Shown here: in pieces, positions 1-7,513 of the stretch
Position numbering within the stretch: the first letter of the stretch is position 1
How the letters are laid out: each line of letters starts with the position of its first letter
Assembly: GCF_009830945.1 (NCBI RefSeq)
Contig: NZ_VWVV01000039.1
Location: forward strand, 1 to 53,229
Length of the DNA: 53,229 nucleotides
Reading direction: 5' to 3'
From: Nocardiopsis sp. FR4
GTDB lineage: Bacteria; Actinomycetota; Actinomycetes; Streptosporangiales; Streptosporangiaceae
Made by a program: the position numbers and the translations under genes
The notes under the pieces: generated by a model
The model's input: only the letters and a program-made list of their open reading frames with translations
Databases searched by the model: none
What the model was told of the DNA's origin: nothing

Positions 1-43
1 CGCCCCCGCGCCACGCGCGTGCCCCCCGGCGCCGCCGCTCCGT

Positions 44-80
44 CGTGGGGCCCGGCCGCGGGGAGCGGCCGGGCCCCACG
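44..80. terminator. Strong hairpin, probable terminator
   Basis: A perfect 16-bp inverted repeat (44-59 pairing with 65-80) encloses a five-base loop. It lies at the window edge before the first gene, so it probably ends a gene lying to the left. There is no U-tract, as is usual for high-GC actinomycete hairpins. Confidence 0.6.
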
Positions 81-155
81 GCGTGCCCGACCGCGCGGGC
101 GGGTAAAAACCGTGCTCCACCGGAATGAACCACATATGGCGTGCGTCACACGGAT

Positions 156-827
156 ATGAGTACCCGTGGTCCGCGTCCGCCGTCCTCTCCCCGGAGGGGC
201 TCCCCCGCGCGAGCCCTGGCCATCCCCGTCGCCGTGTTCCTGGCGGTGGCGGGCTGCCTGGCCCTGGTCGTCGCGCTGGTGAACCTCCCGGTCTCCGAGA
301 TCCGGGTGGTCGCGCAGCAGGAGAACGGGAACCCCGGGCCCGGGGGCGGCCGGGAGCCCGAGCCCTCACCCTCCCCTCCGCGCGACCCGCCGGCGACCGC
401 GCAGGACGAGGCGGGACCGCGTCCCCAGCCCGTCCCACCGGAGGCCTACAACGGGGCCTCCACCGAGTTCGGCGTCTTCCTCGTGGAGGTCGAGACCGCC
501 CACACCGACACCACCATCACCGACGGCGTGTACACCTCCGAGACCGCTCCCGAGGGCATGGAGTACCACGTCTACCGGATCAACGTCACCAACCAGGGCA
601 CGGGACCGGCGTTCTTCGACACCTACGGCACCCTCGGCCTGACCACCGACGGCCTGGAGTACGCCAACGACACCGACGCCGAGTACGTGGTGGCCTGGGA
701 CTACTTCTGGGACGACATCAACCCCGGTGAGACCGTCACCACGCACATCGTCTTCCTCGCCCCGGAGGGCACCGAGTTCGCCGAGGTCAGGGTCGGCGGG
801 CGGTCGGTTCTCGAACCGGCCGAGTGA
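156..827 (+). CDS. Membrane-anchored DUF4352-type protein
   Basis: About 223 residues. The N-terminus is basic and followed by one hydrophobic segment (about residues 20-45), then a Pro/Glu-rich linker, then a C-terminal beta-rich domain of about 115 residues beginning near 'STEFGVFLVEVETA'. That layout and motifs such as 'YHVYRINVTNQGTGPAFF' match DUF4352 (immunoglobulin-like) proteins displayed outside the membrane. The hydrophobic stretch contains a Cys but lacks a clear lipobox, so a transmembrane anchor is more likely than a lipoprotein. I chose the ATG at 156; an upstream in-frame GTG at 141 is possible. It converges on the ygfZ-like gene. Substrate and partner are unknown. Confidence 0.75.
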   Translation: MSTRGPRPPSSPRRGSPARALAIPVAVFLAVAGCLALVVALVNLPVSEIRVVAQQENGNPGPGGGREPEPSPSPPRDPPATAQDEAGPRPQPVPPEAYNGASTEFGVFLVEVETAHTDTTITDGVYTSETAPEGMEYHVYRINVTNQGTGPAFFDTYGTLGLTTDGLEYANDTDAEYVVAWDYFWDDINPGETVTTHIVFLAPEGTEFAEVRVGGRSVLEPAE

Positions 828-844
828 CGCGGGGCCGCGGACCC

Positions 845-1867
845 TCAGCGCGGACGGCGGCGCAGGTCGATCTGCGCGTTGGCCCCCGTGTCCGGGTCCA
901 CCACGACCTCCTGGCCGGCGGCGATGCCGTCCACCACCAAGTCGGCGTCGGTCGGCGCCGCGCGCTTGACCACACCCAGTGCGATCGGCCCCAGCTCGTG
1001 GTGGCGGGCCGACGTGCCCACCCGCCCCACCGGGCGCCCCTCCAGTTCGATCGCGGCGCCCACCTGCGGCAGCCGCTCGACGGTGCCGTCCAGGTGCAGC
1101 ATCACCAGGCGGCGCGGCGGACGGCCCAGGTTGTGCACCCGCGCCACCGTCTCCTGCCCGGGGTAGCAGCCCTTCTCCAGGTGCACCGCCCGGTTCACCC
1201 AGTCGACCTCGTGCGGAATCGTGCGGTCGTCGGTGTCCAGGCCCGGGCGCACCCGGTGTTCGGCGATCCGGTTCGCCTCATAAGCCCACATCCCGGCCGG
1301 GCGCGCCCCGGCCGCCGTGAGCGCCTCGGCGGCCTCGGAGAGGCGCCCGGCGGGCAGGAACAGGTCGCTCTCGCCCTCGGCCGCCCGTACGGGCACGTCG
1401 CCGAGGGCGGCCCGCCCGATCACCGCGGCGCGGTCGGGTCCGAGCACGGTCAGGATCGCGCGGGAGTCGCCGAGGTCCTCGACCTCCACGCGCAGCATGA
1501 AGCGCATCGAGTCCAGGAACGCCGCCAGTTCGGCCCCGCCCCCGGGCTCGGTGTGGATCCAGGTGGCCTCGCCGTCGTCCACCAGGGACAGGTGGTGCCT
1601 CAGGTGGCCCCGGGTGTCCAGGACCAGCGCCTCGGTGGCGGTCCCCGGGGCCAGGCCCTGGGTCAGCTGGCTGGTGAGGTCGTTGAGCCAGCCCAGGCGG
1701 TCGGGCCCGGACACCCGTACCACCCCCCGGTTGCTCCGGTCGACCCACGCGCTCGAACGTTCGATGGCGCGGCCCTCGTGCGAGGGATCCCCGTAGTGCG
1801 CGGCGACCTCCGAGTCGGGGGACTCGGCGCTCACGGCGCCCGGTGTGCTCAGCAGCGGCGAAGTCAT
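845..1867 (-). CDS. ygfZ: Folate-binding YgfZ/GcvT-like protein
   Basis: About 340 residues. It carries the family signature 'KGCYPGQETVARVHNLG', with the conserved Cys of YgfZ, inside a GcvT-like fold. YgfZ proteins bind tetrahydrofolate and assist assembly or repair of certain Fe-S enzymes in the cytoplasm. The start is the ATG at 1867 ('MTSPLLS'); the reading frame stays open upstream to 1933, but that extension has no family resemblance. It is transcribed away from the tiny reading frame at 2008. Family assignment is firm; the client enzymes in this organism are not known. Confidence 0.9.
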   Translation of the reverse strand: MTSPLLSTPGAVSAESPDSEVAAHYGDPSHEGRAIERSSAWVDRSNRGVVRVSGPDRLGWLNDLTSQLTQGLAPGTATEALVLDTRGHLRHHLSLVDDGEATWIHTEPGGGAELAAFLDSMRFMLRVEVEDLGDSRAILTVLGPDRAAVIGRAALGDVPVRAAEGESDLFLPAGRLSEAAEALTAAGARPAGMWAYEANRIAEHRVRPGLDTDDRTIPHEVDWVNRAVHLEKGCYPGQETVARVHNLGRPPRRLVMLHLDGTVERLPQVGAAIELEGRPVGRVGTSARHHELGPIALGVVKRAAPTDADLVVDGIAAGQEVVVDPDTGANAQIDLRRRPR

Positions 1868-1944
1868 ACCGCCGAGACTAGCCGCCCCGGGGGCAAGCTC
1901 GAAAACCCTGCTCCCACCTGCGGTTTCGCGCACAGAAAAAGCAT

Positions 1945-1974
1945 TTGCCCCACGTCCGGCAGGGGACGTACTGT
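1945..1974 (+). promoter_or_regulatory. Candidate promoter of a short transcript
   Basis: TTGCCC (1945-1950) and TACTGT (1969-1974) are separated by 18 bp and precede the unusually strong ribosome binding site at 1988. The match to the vegetative consensus is moderate. No other gene on this strand could use it before the converging gene at 2190. Confidence 0.35.
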
Positions 1975-2007
1975 CAGGGGCACGCAGGAAAGGAGGTGGT
2001 CCGACAG

Positions 2008-2046
2008 ATGGTTGATCTCAGGACTGGCGAGGTGGCCGTCCGCTAG
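2008..2046 (+). CDS. Twelve-codon reading frame with a full-length Shine-Dalgarno
   Basis: The frame encodes MVDLRTGEVAVR. It is preceded at 1988-2002 by GAAAGGAGGTGGTCC, which can pair with essentially the whole 16S rRNA 3' tail (one G-U wobble), far more than ordinary genes here have. The distance from the AGGAGG core to the ATG is 11 bases. Nothing longer follows on this strand, so it is either a translated micro-peptide, a ribosome-binding small RNA, or a leader whose downstream gene has been lost. The rest of the 1868-2189 gap shows only the candidate promoter and the hairpin at 2102-2164. No function is known to me. Confidence 0.45.
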   Translation: MVDLRTGEVAVR

Positions 2047-2101
2047 GACGACACACGCGTTCGCGCGATGTCGTTCGCAGCGAATCCACAACGGACACCC
2101 G

Positions 2102-2164
2102 GACCCCGGGCTGCCGGACTCGTCCGACCGGCCCCGCCCCCGCGGCGGGAAGGAGCCCGGGGTC
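2102..2164. terminator. Long-looped inverted repeat between convergent units
   Basis: GACCCCGGGCT (2102-2112) is complemented perfectly by 2154-2164. It lies after the tiny reading frame and just beyond the end of the nitrobindin-like gene, so it could stop transcription from either side. The 41-base interior is GC-rich and may fold further. Confidence 0.4.
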
Positions 2165-2189
2165 TGTCCGTGCCCGGACCCGGCCCCGA

Positions 2190-2729
2190 TTAGGCGGCGT
2201 CGACCCTCTTGAGCTGCGCGGACATGTACGAGCGCAGGCTGTGGCCGCGCGCGGCCAGATCCCAGGCGTATCCCAGCGTCTCCCGGTTGTCGCCGAACAG
2301 GCCATACAGCCGGTGCGAGGCCGTCGCGTCGATCCCGGTCTCGGTGTGCACCACCGCGTCGGTGGACATCTCCACCCGGTGGGCGAACACGTTCCCCAGG
2401 TAGACCTCGGTGAAGCCCTCGGGGTGGGAGATCAGCGCCTCCAGGTGCACGACCGGCTCGTCCTGGTCCCGCTTCTGCGCGTCGGACTCCGGGCGCACAC
2501 GCCAGTACCCCGACTCCTCGGCGACCAGCTCACCCGGCGTGCCCTCCGGCGTCATCCGCCAGGCCCTGCTGGTGAAGGCCAGGTACGGCAGGTCCGCCCT
2601 CCGGGCGAACTCGATCTCCTGGCCGAACTGGAACTCCTCCACGTCGGCGTAGCCAGCGACTCCCACGCCCTCCCAGCGGCCGAGCAGGAAGGACAGTTTC
2701 GCCAGATCCGGGTGTACCTCAGCGTCCAT
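2190..2729 (-). CDS. FABP-family/nitrobindin-like heme-binding protein
   Basis: About 179 residues. Near the N-terminus is 'LLGRWEGVGVAGY', matching the GxWxGxG motif of nitrobindin-type beta-barrels, which bind heme and, in studied homologues, nitric oxide or peroxynitrite. The C-terminal segment 'YAWDLAARGHSLRSYMSAQLKR' is also typical. The start is the ATG at 2729 ('MDAEVHPD'); the open frame upstream to 2915 has no family character. It is a cytoplasmic single gene, divergent from the membrane protein at 2938. Ligand identity is inferred from family only. Confidence 0.85.
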   Translation of the reverse strand: MDAEVHPDLAKLSFLLGRWEGVGVAGYADVEEFQFGQEIEFARRADLPYLAFTSRAWRMTPEGTPGELVAEESGYWRVRPESDAQKRDQDEPVVHLEALISHPEGFTEVYLGNVFAHRVEMSTDAVVHTETGIDATASHRLYGLFGDNRETLGYAWDLAARGHSLRSYMSAQLKRVDAA

Positions 2730-2937
2730 AGTCCACGAGCGTAGCGGCGCCCGGGGGTGGCGGTGACCACCCGCGGGAGCACGTGGCGACCGCCACTCGT
2801 GCGCCCCGGTCTGGACATGCCCAATTGGCCCCGCTTTCCCGGAGAACTGGTAAAGATGGTCAGCGACGCGGTGTGGCCCCGGGGAGACGAGCCAGCCGTT
2901 CTCGTAAGACCTCACGCACTTTCCAAAGGGGCGGCCT

Positions 2938-3705
2938 GTGTTACTGGTGATCGGTTCGGCGCTGCTCGTGGCCGCGGTGGTCCTGCTTCCCCTGACCGTG
3001 CTCGCCCTGCGGCGCTGGTTGCGCCAGCGCGGTCTGGCCCAGCTGCGGCCGGGCGCCCTGGCCGCACACCGGGGTCAGCGCGTCACGCTCACCGGCATGG
3101 CCGCGCCCGGCCCCGACGGCCCCCTCAGCTCCGGCCTGGCCGGGACGGAGTGCGTCTGGCACGGCCACGAGGTGCTGCGCCACTACCGGCCGCTCAGCCG
3201 CGACCCCCAGGAGGGCGTGGTACGCGAGCGGGCCTGTGACTCCATCGCCGACTACGGCTCCGAGGAGCTGTTCGGCATCGTGGCCGAGGGCCGGCGGGGC
3301 GACCGCGACCGTGTCTTCGTCGATCCGCGCGGTGTCCGGCCCCGGGAGGCCGAGCTGTGCCTGAAGCGCCTGGTCGGACGCCCCCAGCAGGGCGTGGCCT
3401 CCCCGGCCGACGACCTGCTGCCGCGGGTGCGGGGCCGCATCTCGGGTGTCTTCCGCGGCGAGACCATCGAGTTCGAGTACCGTGAGTGGGTGATCCGGTC
3501 CGGTACCCGGGTGCGCGTCACCGGCCGGGTCCAGGTGCGTGACGGCCGCGTGGTCCTGGCCGCCTCCGAGGACGGCGCACTCGCCGTCGAGAACGGCGGG
3601 CAGCCCGCGCGCGTCCCCCCGCGCCGGGTCGAGGCCCTGGTCCTCACCGCGTCCCTGGCCGTCTGCGCCCTGGCGGGCTGCGTCCTCACCGCCGCCGCGC
3701 TCTGA
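2938..3705 (+). CDS. Membrane protein with GIDE-like domain
   Basis: 255 residues. A hydrophobic N-terminal segment (about 1-25) and another at the C-terminus (about 232-255) flank a soluble domain. The region with 'GPLSSGLAGTECVWHGHEV' and later 'GRVQVRDGRVVLA' resembles the GIDE domain found in bacterial membrane proteins related in fold to part of the mitochondrial MUL1 ligase. There is no RING finger, so ubiquitin-ligase activity is not implied. The start is GTG 2938, a few bases after AAAGGGG. It ends 14 bases before the DsrE-like gene and may be co-transcribed with it, although that gene also has its own -10-like element. Confidence 0.6.
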   Translation: MLLVIGSALLVAAVVLLPLTVLALRRWLRQRGLAQLRPGALAAHRGQRVTLTGMAAPGPDGPLSSGLAGTECVWHGHEVLRHYRPLSRDPQEGVVRERACDSIADYGSEELFGIVAEGRRGDRDRVFVDPRGVRPREAELCLKRLVGRPQQGVASPADDLLPRVRGRISGVFRGETIEFEYREWVIRSGTRVRVTGRVQVRDGRVVLAASEDGALAVENGGQPARVPPRRVEALVLTASLAVCALAGCVLTAAAL

Positions 3706-3706
3706 G

Positions 3707-3712
3707 TAGGCT
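3707..3712 (+). promoter_or_regulatory. -10 element TAGGCT, leaderless type
   Basis: TAGGCT lies seven bases before the ATG of the DsrE-like gene at 3720, so transcription would begin at or next to the start codon. No Shine-Dalgarno is present in this interval. The same hexamer and spacing recur at 19304 and 28064. Confidence 0.5.
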
Positions 3713-3719
3713 GGCGGCC

Positions 3720-4082
3720 ATGTCCCGTTCACTGGTGATCAAGGTCACCGCCGGGGAGGACGACCCCGAGCGGTGCAACCAGGCCTTCACGGTGGCCGCG
3801 ACGGCACTGGCCAGCGGGGTCGGCGTCTCGCTGTGGCTGACCGGCGAGTCGGCCTGGTTCGCGGTCCCGGGTCGTGCCGAGGGCTTCTCCCTGCCGCACG
3901 CCGCCCCCCTCAAGGATCTGCTCGACGCGGTGCTCGCCGCGGGCCGGGTGACGGTGTGCACCCAGTGCGCCGCCCGCCGCGACCTGGGACAGGACGACCT
4001 GATCGCCGGGGTGCGCATCGCCGGGGCGCCCACCTTCGTCGAGGAGGCCGTCCAGGACGGCGCGCAGGCCCTCGTCTACTGA
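3720..4082 (+). CDS. DsrE-family protein
   Basis: 120 residues that follow the DsrE/DsrF-like pattern: an N-terminal 'SLVIKVTAGEDDPERCNQAF', a small hydrophobic strand 'VGVSLWLTGESAWF' and 'CTQCAARR' (two cysteines, about residues 80-83). Family members handle sulfur as small cytoplasmic persulfide carriers or act as peroxiredoxin-like proteins. The CxxC here could be redox active, but the substrate is not evident. Likely leaderless. The last seven bases overlap the 3' end of the convergent MerR-type gene. Confidence 0.75.
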   Translation: MSRSLVIKVTAGEDDPERCNQAFTVAATALASGVGVSLWLTGESAWFAVPGRAEGFSLPHAAPLKDLLDAVLAAGRVTVCTQCAARRDLGQDDLIAGVRIAGAPTFVEEAVQDGAQALVY

Positions 4083-4846
4083 GGGCCCGGCGGTCCGCCC
4101 TCCGCGGGCCGCGAGCCCCCGGTCCCCCCGGCTCCGGTGCGGCCGGTCAGTTCCAGGTACCGGCTGAGCCGGGTGGCCGCGTCGAGCATGGCCAGGCCCC
4201 GCGCGGTCAGCCTCCGCCGCCACTCCTCCAGCGAGGCGGACAGCGCGCCGGTGCCGCCCGCCGTCCGGACCTGGTCGACCACGGTGCGGATGTGCTCCAG
4301 CGGGTACCCGCCGCGCCTGAGCAGGTGGGCGAGTTCGGCGTCGCGGACGTCGGCCGCCCGGAAGAGGCGGTACCCGGTCTGCGGGTCCCGCGCCGGGCGC
4401 AGGATCCCGGCCTCCTCCCAGTTGCGGAGGGTCGCCGGGGTGACGCCGAGCCGGTGCGCGAGTTCGCCGACGGTCCGGCCGCCTGTGCCCGTGGACGGGT
4501 CCGCGGCGGTGTCCCCCTCCTCCGCCAGGTGCTCCACCGCCGCACGCACCGCCTCCAGGGTCCCCCGGTCGCGGAGCAGCTGCTCGTGGCCGCGGTCGAT
4601 GACCACCAGGGCGTCGTCGAGCCGGTCCTCGTGGACCGCGGTCATGATCTGTCCGCTGGCCGCGTGCCCGTGGGCCGGGATGAGGGAGAGGTAGGCGCGC
4701 AGCGCCGCCGCGTGTACCCCGGTGTAGATCCGGTAGCCGCTCGGTGTGCGCTCGGAGGGCGGGAGGACACCGGCCCGCTCGTAGTTGCGGACCGCCTGGG
4801 TCGAGATGCCGTGCCCACGGGCGAGGTCGGAGGGGCGCAGGTTCAC
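4076..4846 (-). CDS. Tandem-MerR (TioE-type) transcriptional regulator
   Basis: 256 residues with two separate MerR-type winged helices. The first is at about 1-45 ('AVRNYERAGVLPPSERTPSGYR'-like wing) and the second at about 123-175 ('TLRNWEEAGILRP' then 'GYRLFRAADVRDAEL'). A single MerR protein normally has one such domain and dimerises; duplicated forms are called TioE-family regulators. It is divergently transcribed from the erythromycin-esterase-like gene, with an 84-bp shared promoter, so it most likely controls that gene and itself. No metal-binding cysteine set is visible, so an organic ligand or stress signal is more likely. The DNA target is not established. Confidence 0.85.
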   Translation of the reverse strand: MNLRPSDLARGHGISTQAVRNYERAGVLPPSERTPSGYRIYTGVHAAALRAYLSLIPAHGHAASGQIMTAVHEDRLDDALVVIDRGHEQLLRDRGTLEAVRAAVEHLAEEGDTAADPSTGTGGRTVGELAHRLGVTPATLRNWEEAGILRPARDPQTGYRLFRAADVRDAELAHLLRRGGYPLEHIRTVVDQVRTAGGTGALSASLEEWRRRLTARGLAMLDAATRLSRYLELTGRTGAGGTGGSRPAEGGPPGPQ

Positions 4847-4916
4847 TCCCTGTTTGAAGCTTTCCGGGATGAAAGGGCGGTCAGGGGCTCTAAAGTCTCA
4901 ACCGCATTTTCAAGGA

Positions 4917-4922
4917 TACGAT
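4917..4922 (+). promoter_or_regulatory. Candidate -10 of the esterase gene
   Basis: TACGAT (4917-4922) ends eight bases before the ATG at 4931, a spacing that predicts a leaderless or near-leaderless transcript. The 84-bp interval between the divergent genes is AT-richer than its surroundings. A matching -35 is not convincing, which fits an activator-dependent MerR-type promoter. Confidence 0.4.
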
Positions 4923-4930
4923 AAAGGCTC

Positions 4931-6085
4931 ATGACCCAGGACATACAGGACATCCTTCGCCCGTCATGTGACCTGCTCGCGCTCGGCGAGCCGGCGCACC
5001 GCGAACCGGCCTTCGGCTGGGTGCGCAACGCGTTGTTCGTCCGGCTGGTGGACCGGGGCTTCCGGTCGATCGCGCTGGAGACCGACCGCGTGGCCGCGCT
5101 CAGCGTGAACGACTTCGTGCAGGGGGGAGCGGGAACCCTCGACGCGGTGATGCGCGAGGGCTTCTCCCACGGCTTCGGAGGACTGGACGCCAACCGCCAA
5201 CTGGTCGCGTGGATGCGTGAGCGCAACCAGGACCTTCCTCCCGGGGAGCGGCTGGCCCTCCACGGTTTCGACACCCCCACGGAGAACACCAGCGCGCCCA
5301 GCCCGCGGCCCTACCTCGAACACGTCCGCGCCTACCTGGGCCTGGACCTCGACCTCAGCGGCCCCGCCGGCGCCGACGACCGGTGGAGCAGCGAGGAGGC
5401 GGTCCTGGACCCGGCGATGTCGCCCGGGGCCACGGCCGGGGCGGAGCGGCTGCGCGTGATCGCCGACGACATGCTCACCGCCCTGTACACGCGCGCACCG
5501 GAGCTGGTCGCGGCGACCTCGCGCGCCGACTGGCTGCGGGCCCGGACGCACCTCACCGCCGGTCGCGGCCTGCTGCGCTACCACCGGCAGGCGGCGGTGC
5601 CCCTGGAACGGAGCGCCCGGATGACCGGCCTGCTCGCGAGCCGGGACGCGCTCATGGCCCAGAACCTCCTCGACCTCCGGGGGGAGGAGGCGCGGCGGGG
5701 CGCGACGCTGGTCTGCGCGCACAACCTCCACCTGCGTCGGGGGACGAGCACCATGCGCGTGGCGGACATGGACACGGCCTGGGCCGGTGCCGGGGAGATC
5801 GTCACGTCGCTGTCGCAGGAGGAGTACGCCTTCGTCGCCGGGAGCCTGGGCCGCAGCGAGGCCCTCGGGCTCGGCGAACCGGATCCGGACACCCACGAGG
5901 GCCTCCTGGGGCGCCGGGTCACCGCGTGGGGCCTGGTGGCCGCCACCGAGGCCGGACCCGCCCGCACCCGCACCGACACCAACCCTCAACAGGGCTACTT
6001 CCCCCTGGACCAGGACACACTCGACGCGGCCGACGCGGTCCTGCACATCGGGAGCGGAACGGCCGCGGTCGCCGCCCTGAGCTGA
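4931..6085 (+). CDS. Erythromycin esterase family protein
   Basis: 384 residues. The N-terminal 'LALGEPAHREPAFG' corresponds to the LGExxHG-type active-site motif, and 'VCAHNLHLRRG' (about residue 260) to the second conserved His region. The family includes EreA/EreB, which hydrolyse the macrolide lactone, but most chromosomal members have other or unknown substrates. The first motif has Arg-Glu where many members have Gly-Thr/Ser before the Glu, so macrolide activity should not be assumed. Its placement opposite a tandem-MerR regulator suggests an inducible detoxification gene. Confidence 0.85.
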   Translation: MTQDIQDILRPSCDLLALGEPAHREPAFGWVRNALFVRLVDRGFRSIALETDRVAALSVNDFVQGGAGTLDAVMREGFSHGFGGLDANRQLVAWMRERNQDLPPGERLALHGFDTPTENTSAPSPRPYLEHVRAYLGLDLDLSGPAGADDRWSSEEAVLDPAMSPGATAGAERLRVIADDMLTALYTRAPELVAATSRADWLRARTHLTAGRGLLRYHRQAAVPLERSARMTGLLASRDALMAQNLLDLRGEEARRGATLVCAHNLHLRRGTSTMRVADMDTAWAGAGEIVTSLSQEEYAFVAGSLGRSEALGLGEPDPDTHEGLLGRRVTAWGLVAATEAGPARTRTDTNPQQGYFPLDQDTLDAADAVLHIGSGTAAVAALS

Positions 6086-6135
6086 CCCCGCCGCCCCGCG
6101 CGCGGACGGGACGGCTCCCGGCCCCGGACACGACG

Positions 6136-6166
6136 GTGCCCGCGCCGCCGACGGCGGCGCGGGCAC
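6136..6166. terminator. Bidirectional terminator hairpin
   Basis: A perfect 14-bp stem (6136-6149 with 6153-6166) has a three-base loop. It lies between the converging ends of the esterase-like gene (6085) and gpmA (6184), so it can serve both. Confidence 0.75.
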
Positions 6167-6183
6167 GGGAACGGGTGTGGCGG

Positions 6184-6930
6184 CTACTTCTTGCCCTGGT
6201 TGGCGACGGCCTCGATGGCGGCCTCGGCGGCCTCCGGGTCGAGGTAGGTGCCACCGGGGTTGGTCGGCTTGAAGTCCTCGTCCAGGTCGTAGCGCAGCGG
6301 GATGCCCGTCGGGATGTTCAGTCCGGCGATGTCGGCGTCGCTGACGCCGTCCAGGTGCTTGACCAGGGCGCGCAGCGAGTTGCCGTGCGCCGCGACCAGC
6401 ACGGTCTTGCCCGCGGCCAGGTCCGGGACGATCGCGTCGTACCAGTACGGCAGGGCGCGCTCCAGCACGTCCTTGAGGCACTCGGTGCGGGGCAGCAGCT
6501 CCGGCGGGAGCTCCGCGTAGCGGGCGTCGCCGAACTGCGAGTAGGTGTCGTCGTCGGCGATCGGCGGCGGCGGGGTGTCGTAGGAGCGGCGCCAGATCAT
6601 GAACTGCTCGTCGCCGTACTCCTCGCGCGTCTGCGCCTTGTCCTTGCCCTGCAGGGCGCCGTAGTGGCGCTCGTTCAGACGCCAGGTGCGCTCGACCGGC
6701 AGCCAGTGCAGGTCGGCGGTCTCCAGCGCCAGGTTCGCGGTGCGGATGGCGCGCTTGAGCAGAGAGGTGTAGACCACGTCCGGGCGGACACCGGCCTCCT
6801 TGAGCAGCTCACCGCCCCGGCGGGCCTCCTCCTCACCCGTCGCGGAGAGGTCGACGTCCACCCAACCGGTGAACAGGCCCTTCGCGTTCCAGACACTCTC
6901 ACCGTGTCGCAGCAGTACCAGAGTTCCCAT
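6184..6930 (-). CDS. gpmA: 2,3-bisphosphoglycerate-dependent phosphoglycerate mutase
   Basis: 248 residues. The catalytic 'LLRHGESVWN' sits at residues 5-14, followed by 'FTGWVDVDLS', 'TSLLKRAIRTA', 'LNERHYGALQG' and the second catalytic His in 'AAHGNSLRAL'. The enzyme interconverts 3- and 2-phosphoglycerate in glycolysis. The start is ATG 6930 ('MGTLVLLRHG'), six codons inside the longest frame. It is the third gene of an apparent mshA-ybjN-gpmA transcription unit with a 52-bp gap before it. Confidence 0.96.
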   Translation of the reverse strand: MGTLVLLRHGESVWNAKGLFTGWVDVDLSATGEEEARRGGELLKEAGVRPDVVYTSLLKRAIRTANLALETADLHWLPVERTWRLNERHYGALQGKDKAQTREEYGDEQFMIWRRSYDTPPPPIADDDTYSQFGDARYAELPPELLPRTECLKDVLERALPYWYDAIVPDLAAGKTVLVAAHGNSLRALVKHLDGVSDADIAGLNIPTGIPLRYDLDEDFKPTNPGGTYLDPEAAEAAIEAVANQGKK

Positions 6931-6982
6931 GGGGGCAAGCCTAGCCACCCGGCCGCCGCGCCCGTGAGGCCACCCGGAACTC

Positions 6983-7495
6983 CTAGGGGGCGTCGGGGGA
7001 ATCCACCAGGTGGGCGAAGGCCCTCAGGTTGCGCATGTCATGGCCCCGCTCGGCCCGCCAGTGCCACTCCTTGCGGATCGCCGAGGCGAAACCGCGCTCC
7101 AGCGCCCCGTTGAAGTTCTCGTCCGAGTAGGTGAGCACACAGCCCAATAGGCGGTCGACCTCCTCCGGGGTGACCCCCTCCAGCGGCAGGCGCCCACGGA
7201 TGTAGACGTCACCCACCTCGTCCGCCACGAACGCCATCCCGTACATGTCCGCGCTCCGGCGCATCAGCCAGAGGTAGAAGTCGGCGTGGTTCTCGTCCGG
7301 CTGCCGGCAGAAGAACGACGTCAGGGTGAGGCTGTGCGGCCCCACCTCCAGCCACACCAGGGTCTTGAGCTTGGCCTTCCCCGGCAGCGTGACCAGGAAC
7401 GACCCCTCACGGGGGCGCTCCAGCTCCAGGCCGGACTCGGCCACGGCGGTGGTGATCGCCTCGGCCGCGGCGGCGCGGGCCGCTTCCCTACCCAC
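6983..7495 (-). CDS. YbjN domain-containing protein
   Basis: About 170 residues of a YbjN-type domain, an alpha/beta fold related to type III secretion chaperones. 'DFYLWLMRRSADMYGMAF' and 'VYIRGRLPLEGVTPEEVDRLLG' are characteristic. The cellular role is not known, but the gene is commonly adjacent to mshA in actinomycetes, as here. Two in-frame GTG codons compete: 7501 lies only two bases after a GGAGGG ribosome site, while 7495 has the normal eight-base spacing, so I chose 7495. It lies about 18 bp after mshA and is probably translated from the same mRNA. Confidence 0.85.
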   Translation of the reverse strand: MGREAARAAAAEAITTAVAESGLELERPREGSFLVTLPGKAKLKTLVWLEVGPHSLTLTSFFCRQPDENHADFYLWLMRRSADMYGMAFVADEVGDVYIRGRLPLEGVTPEEVDRLLGCVLTYSDENFNGALERGFASAIRKEWHWRAERGHDMRNLRAFAHLVDSPDAP

Positions 7496-7513
7496 TCGCA
7501 CATCCCTCCTCGG

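Noticed and set aside
4931..6085. Confirmed macrolide resistance gene
   Set aside because: Family membership is clear, but substrate specificity cannot be read from the sequence and most chromosomal members are not macrolide esterases.
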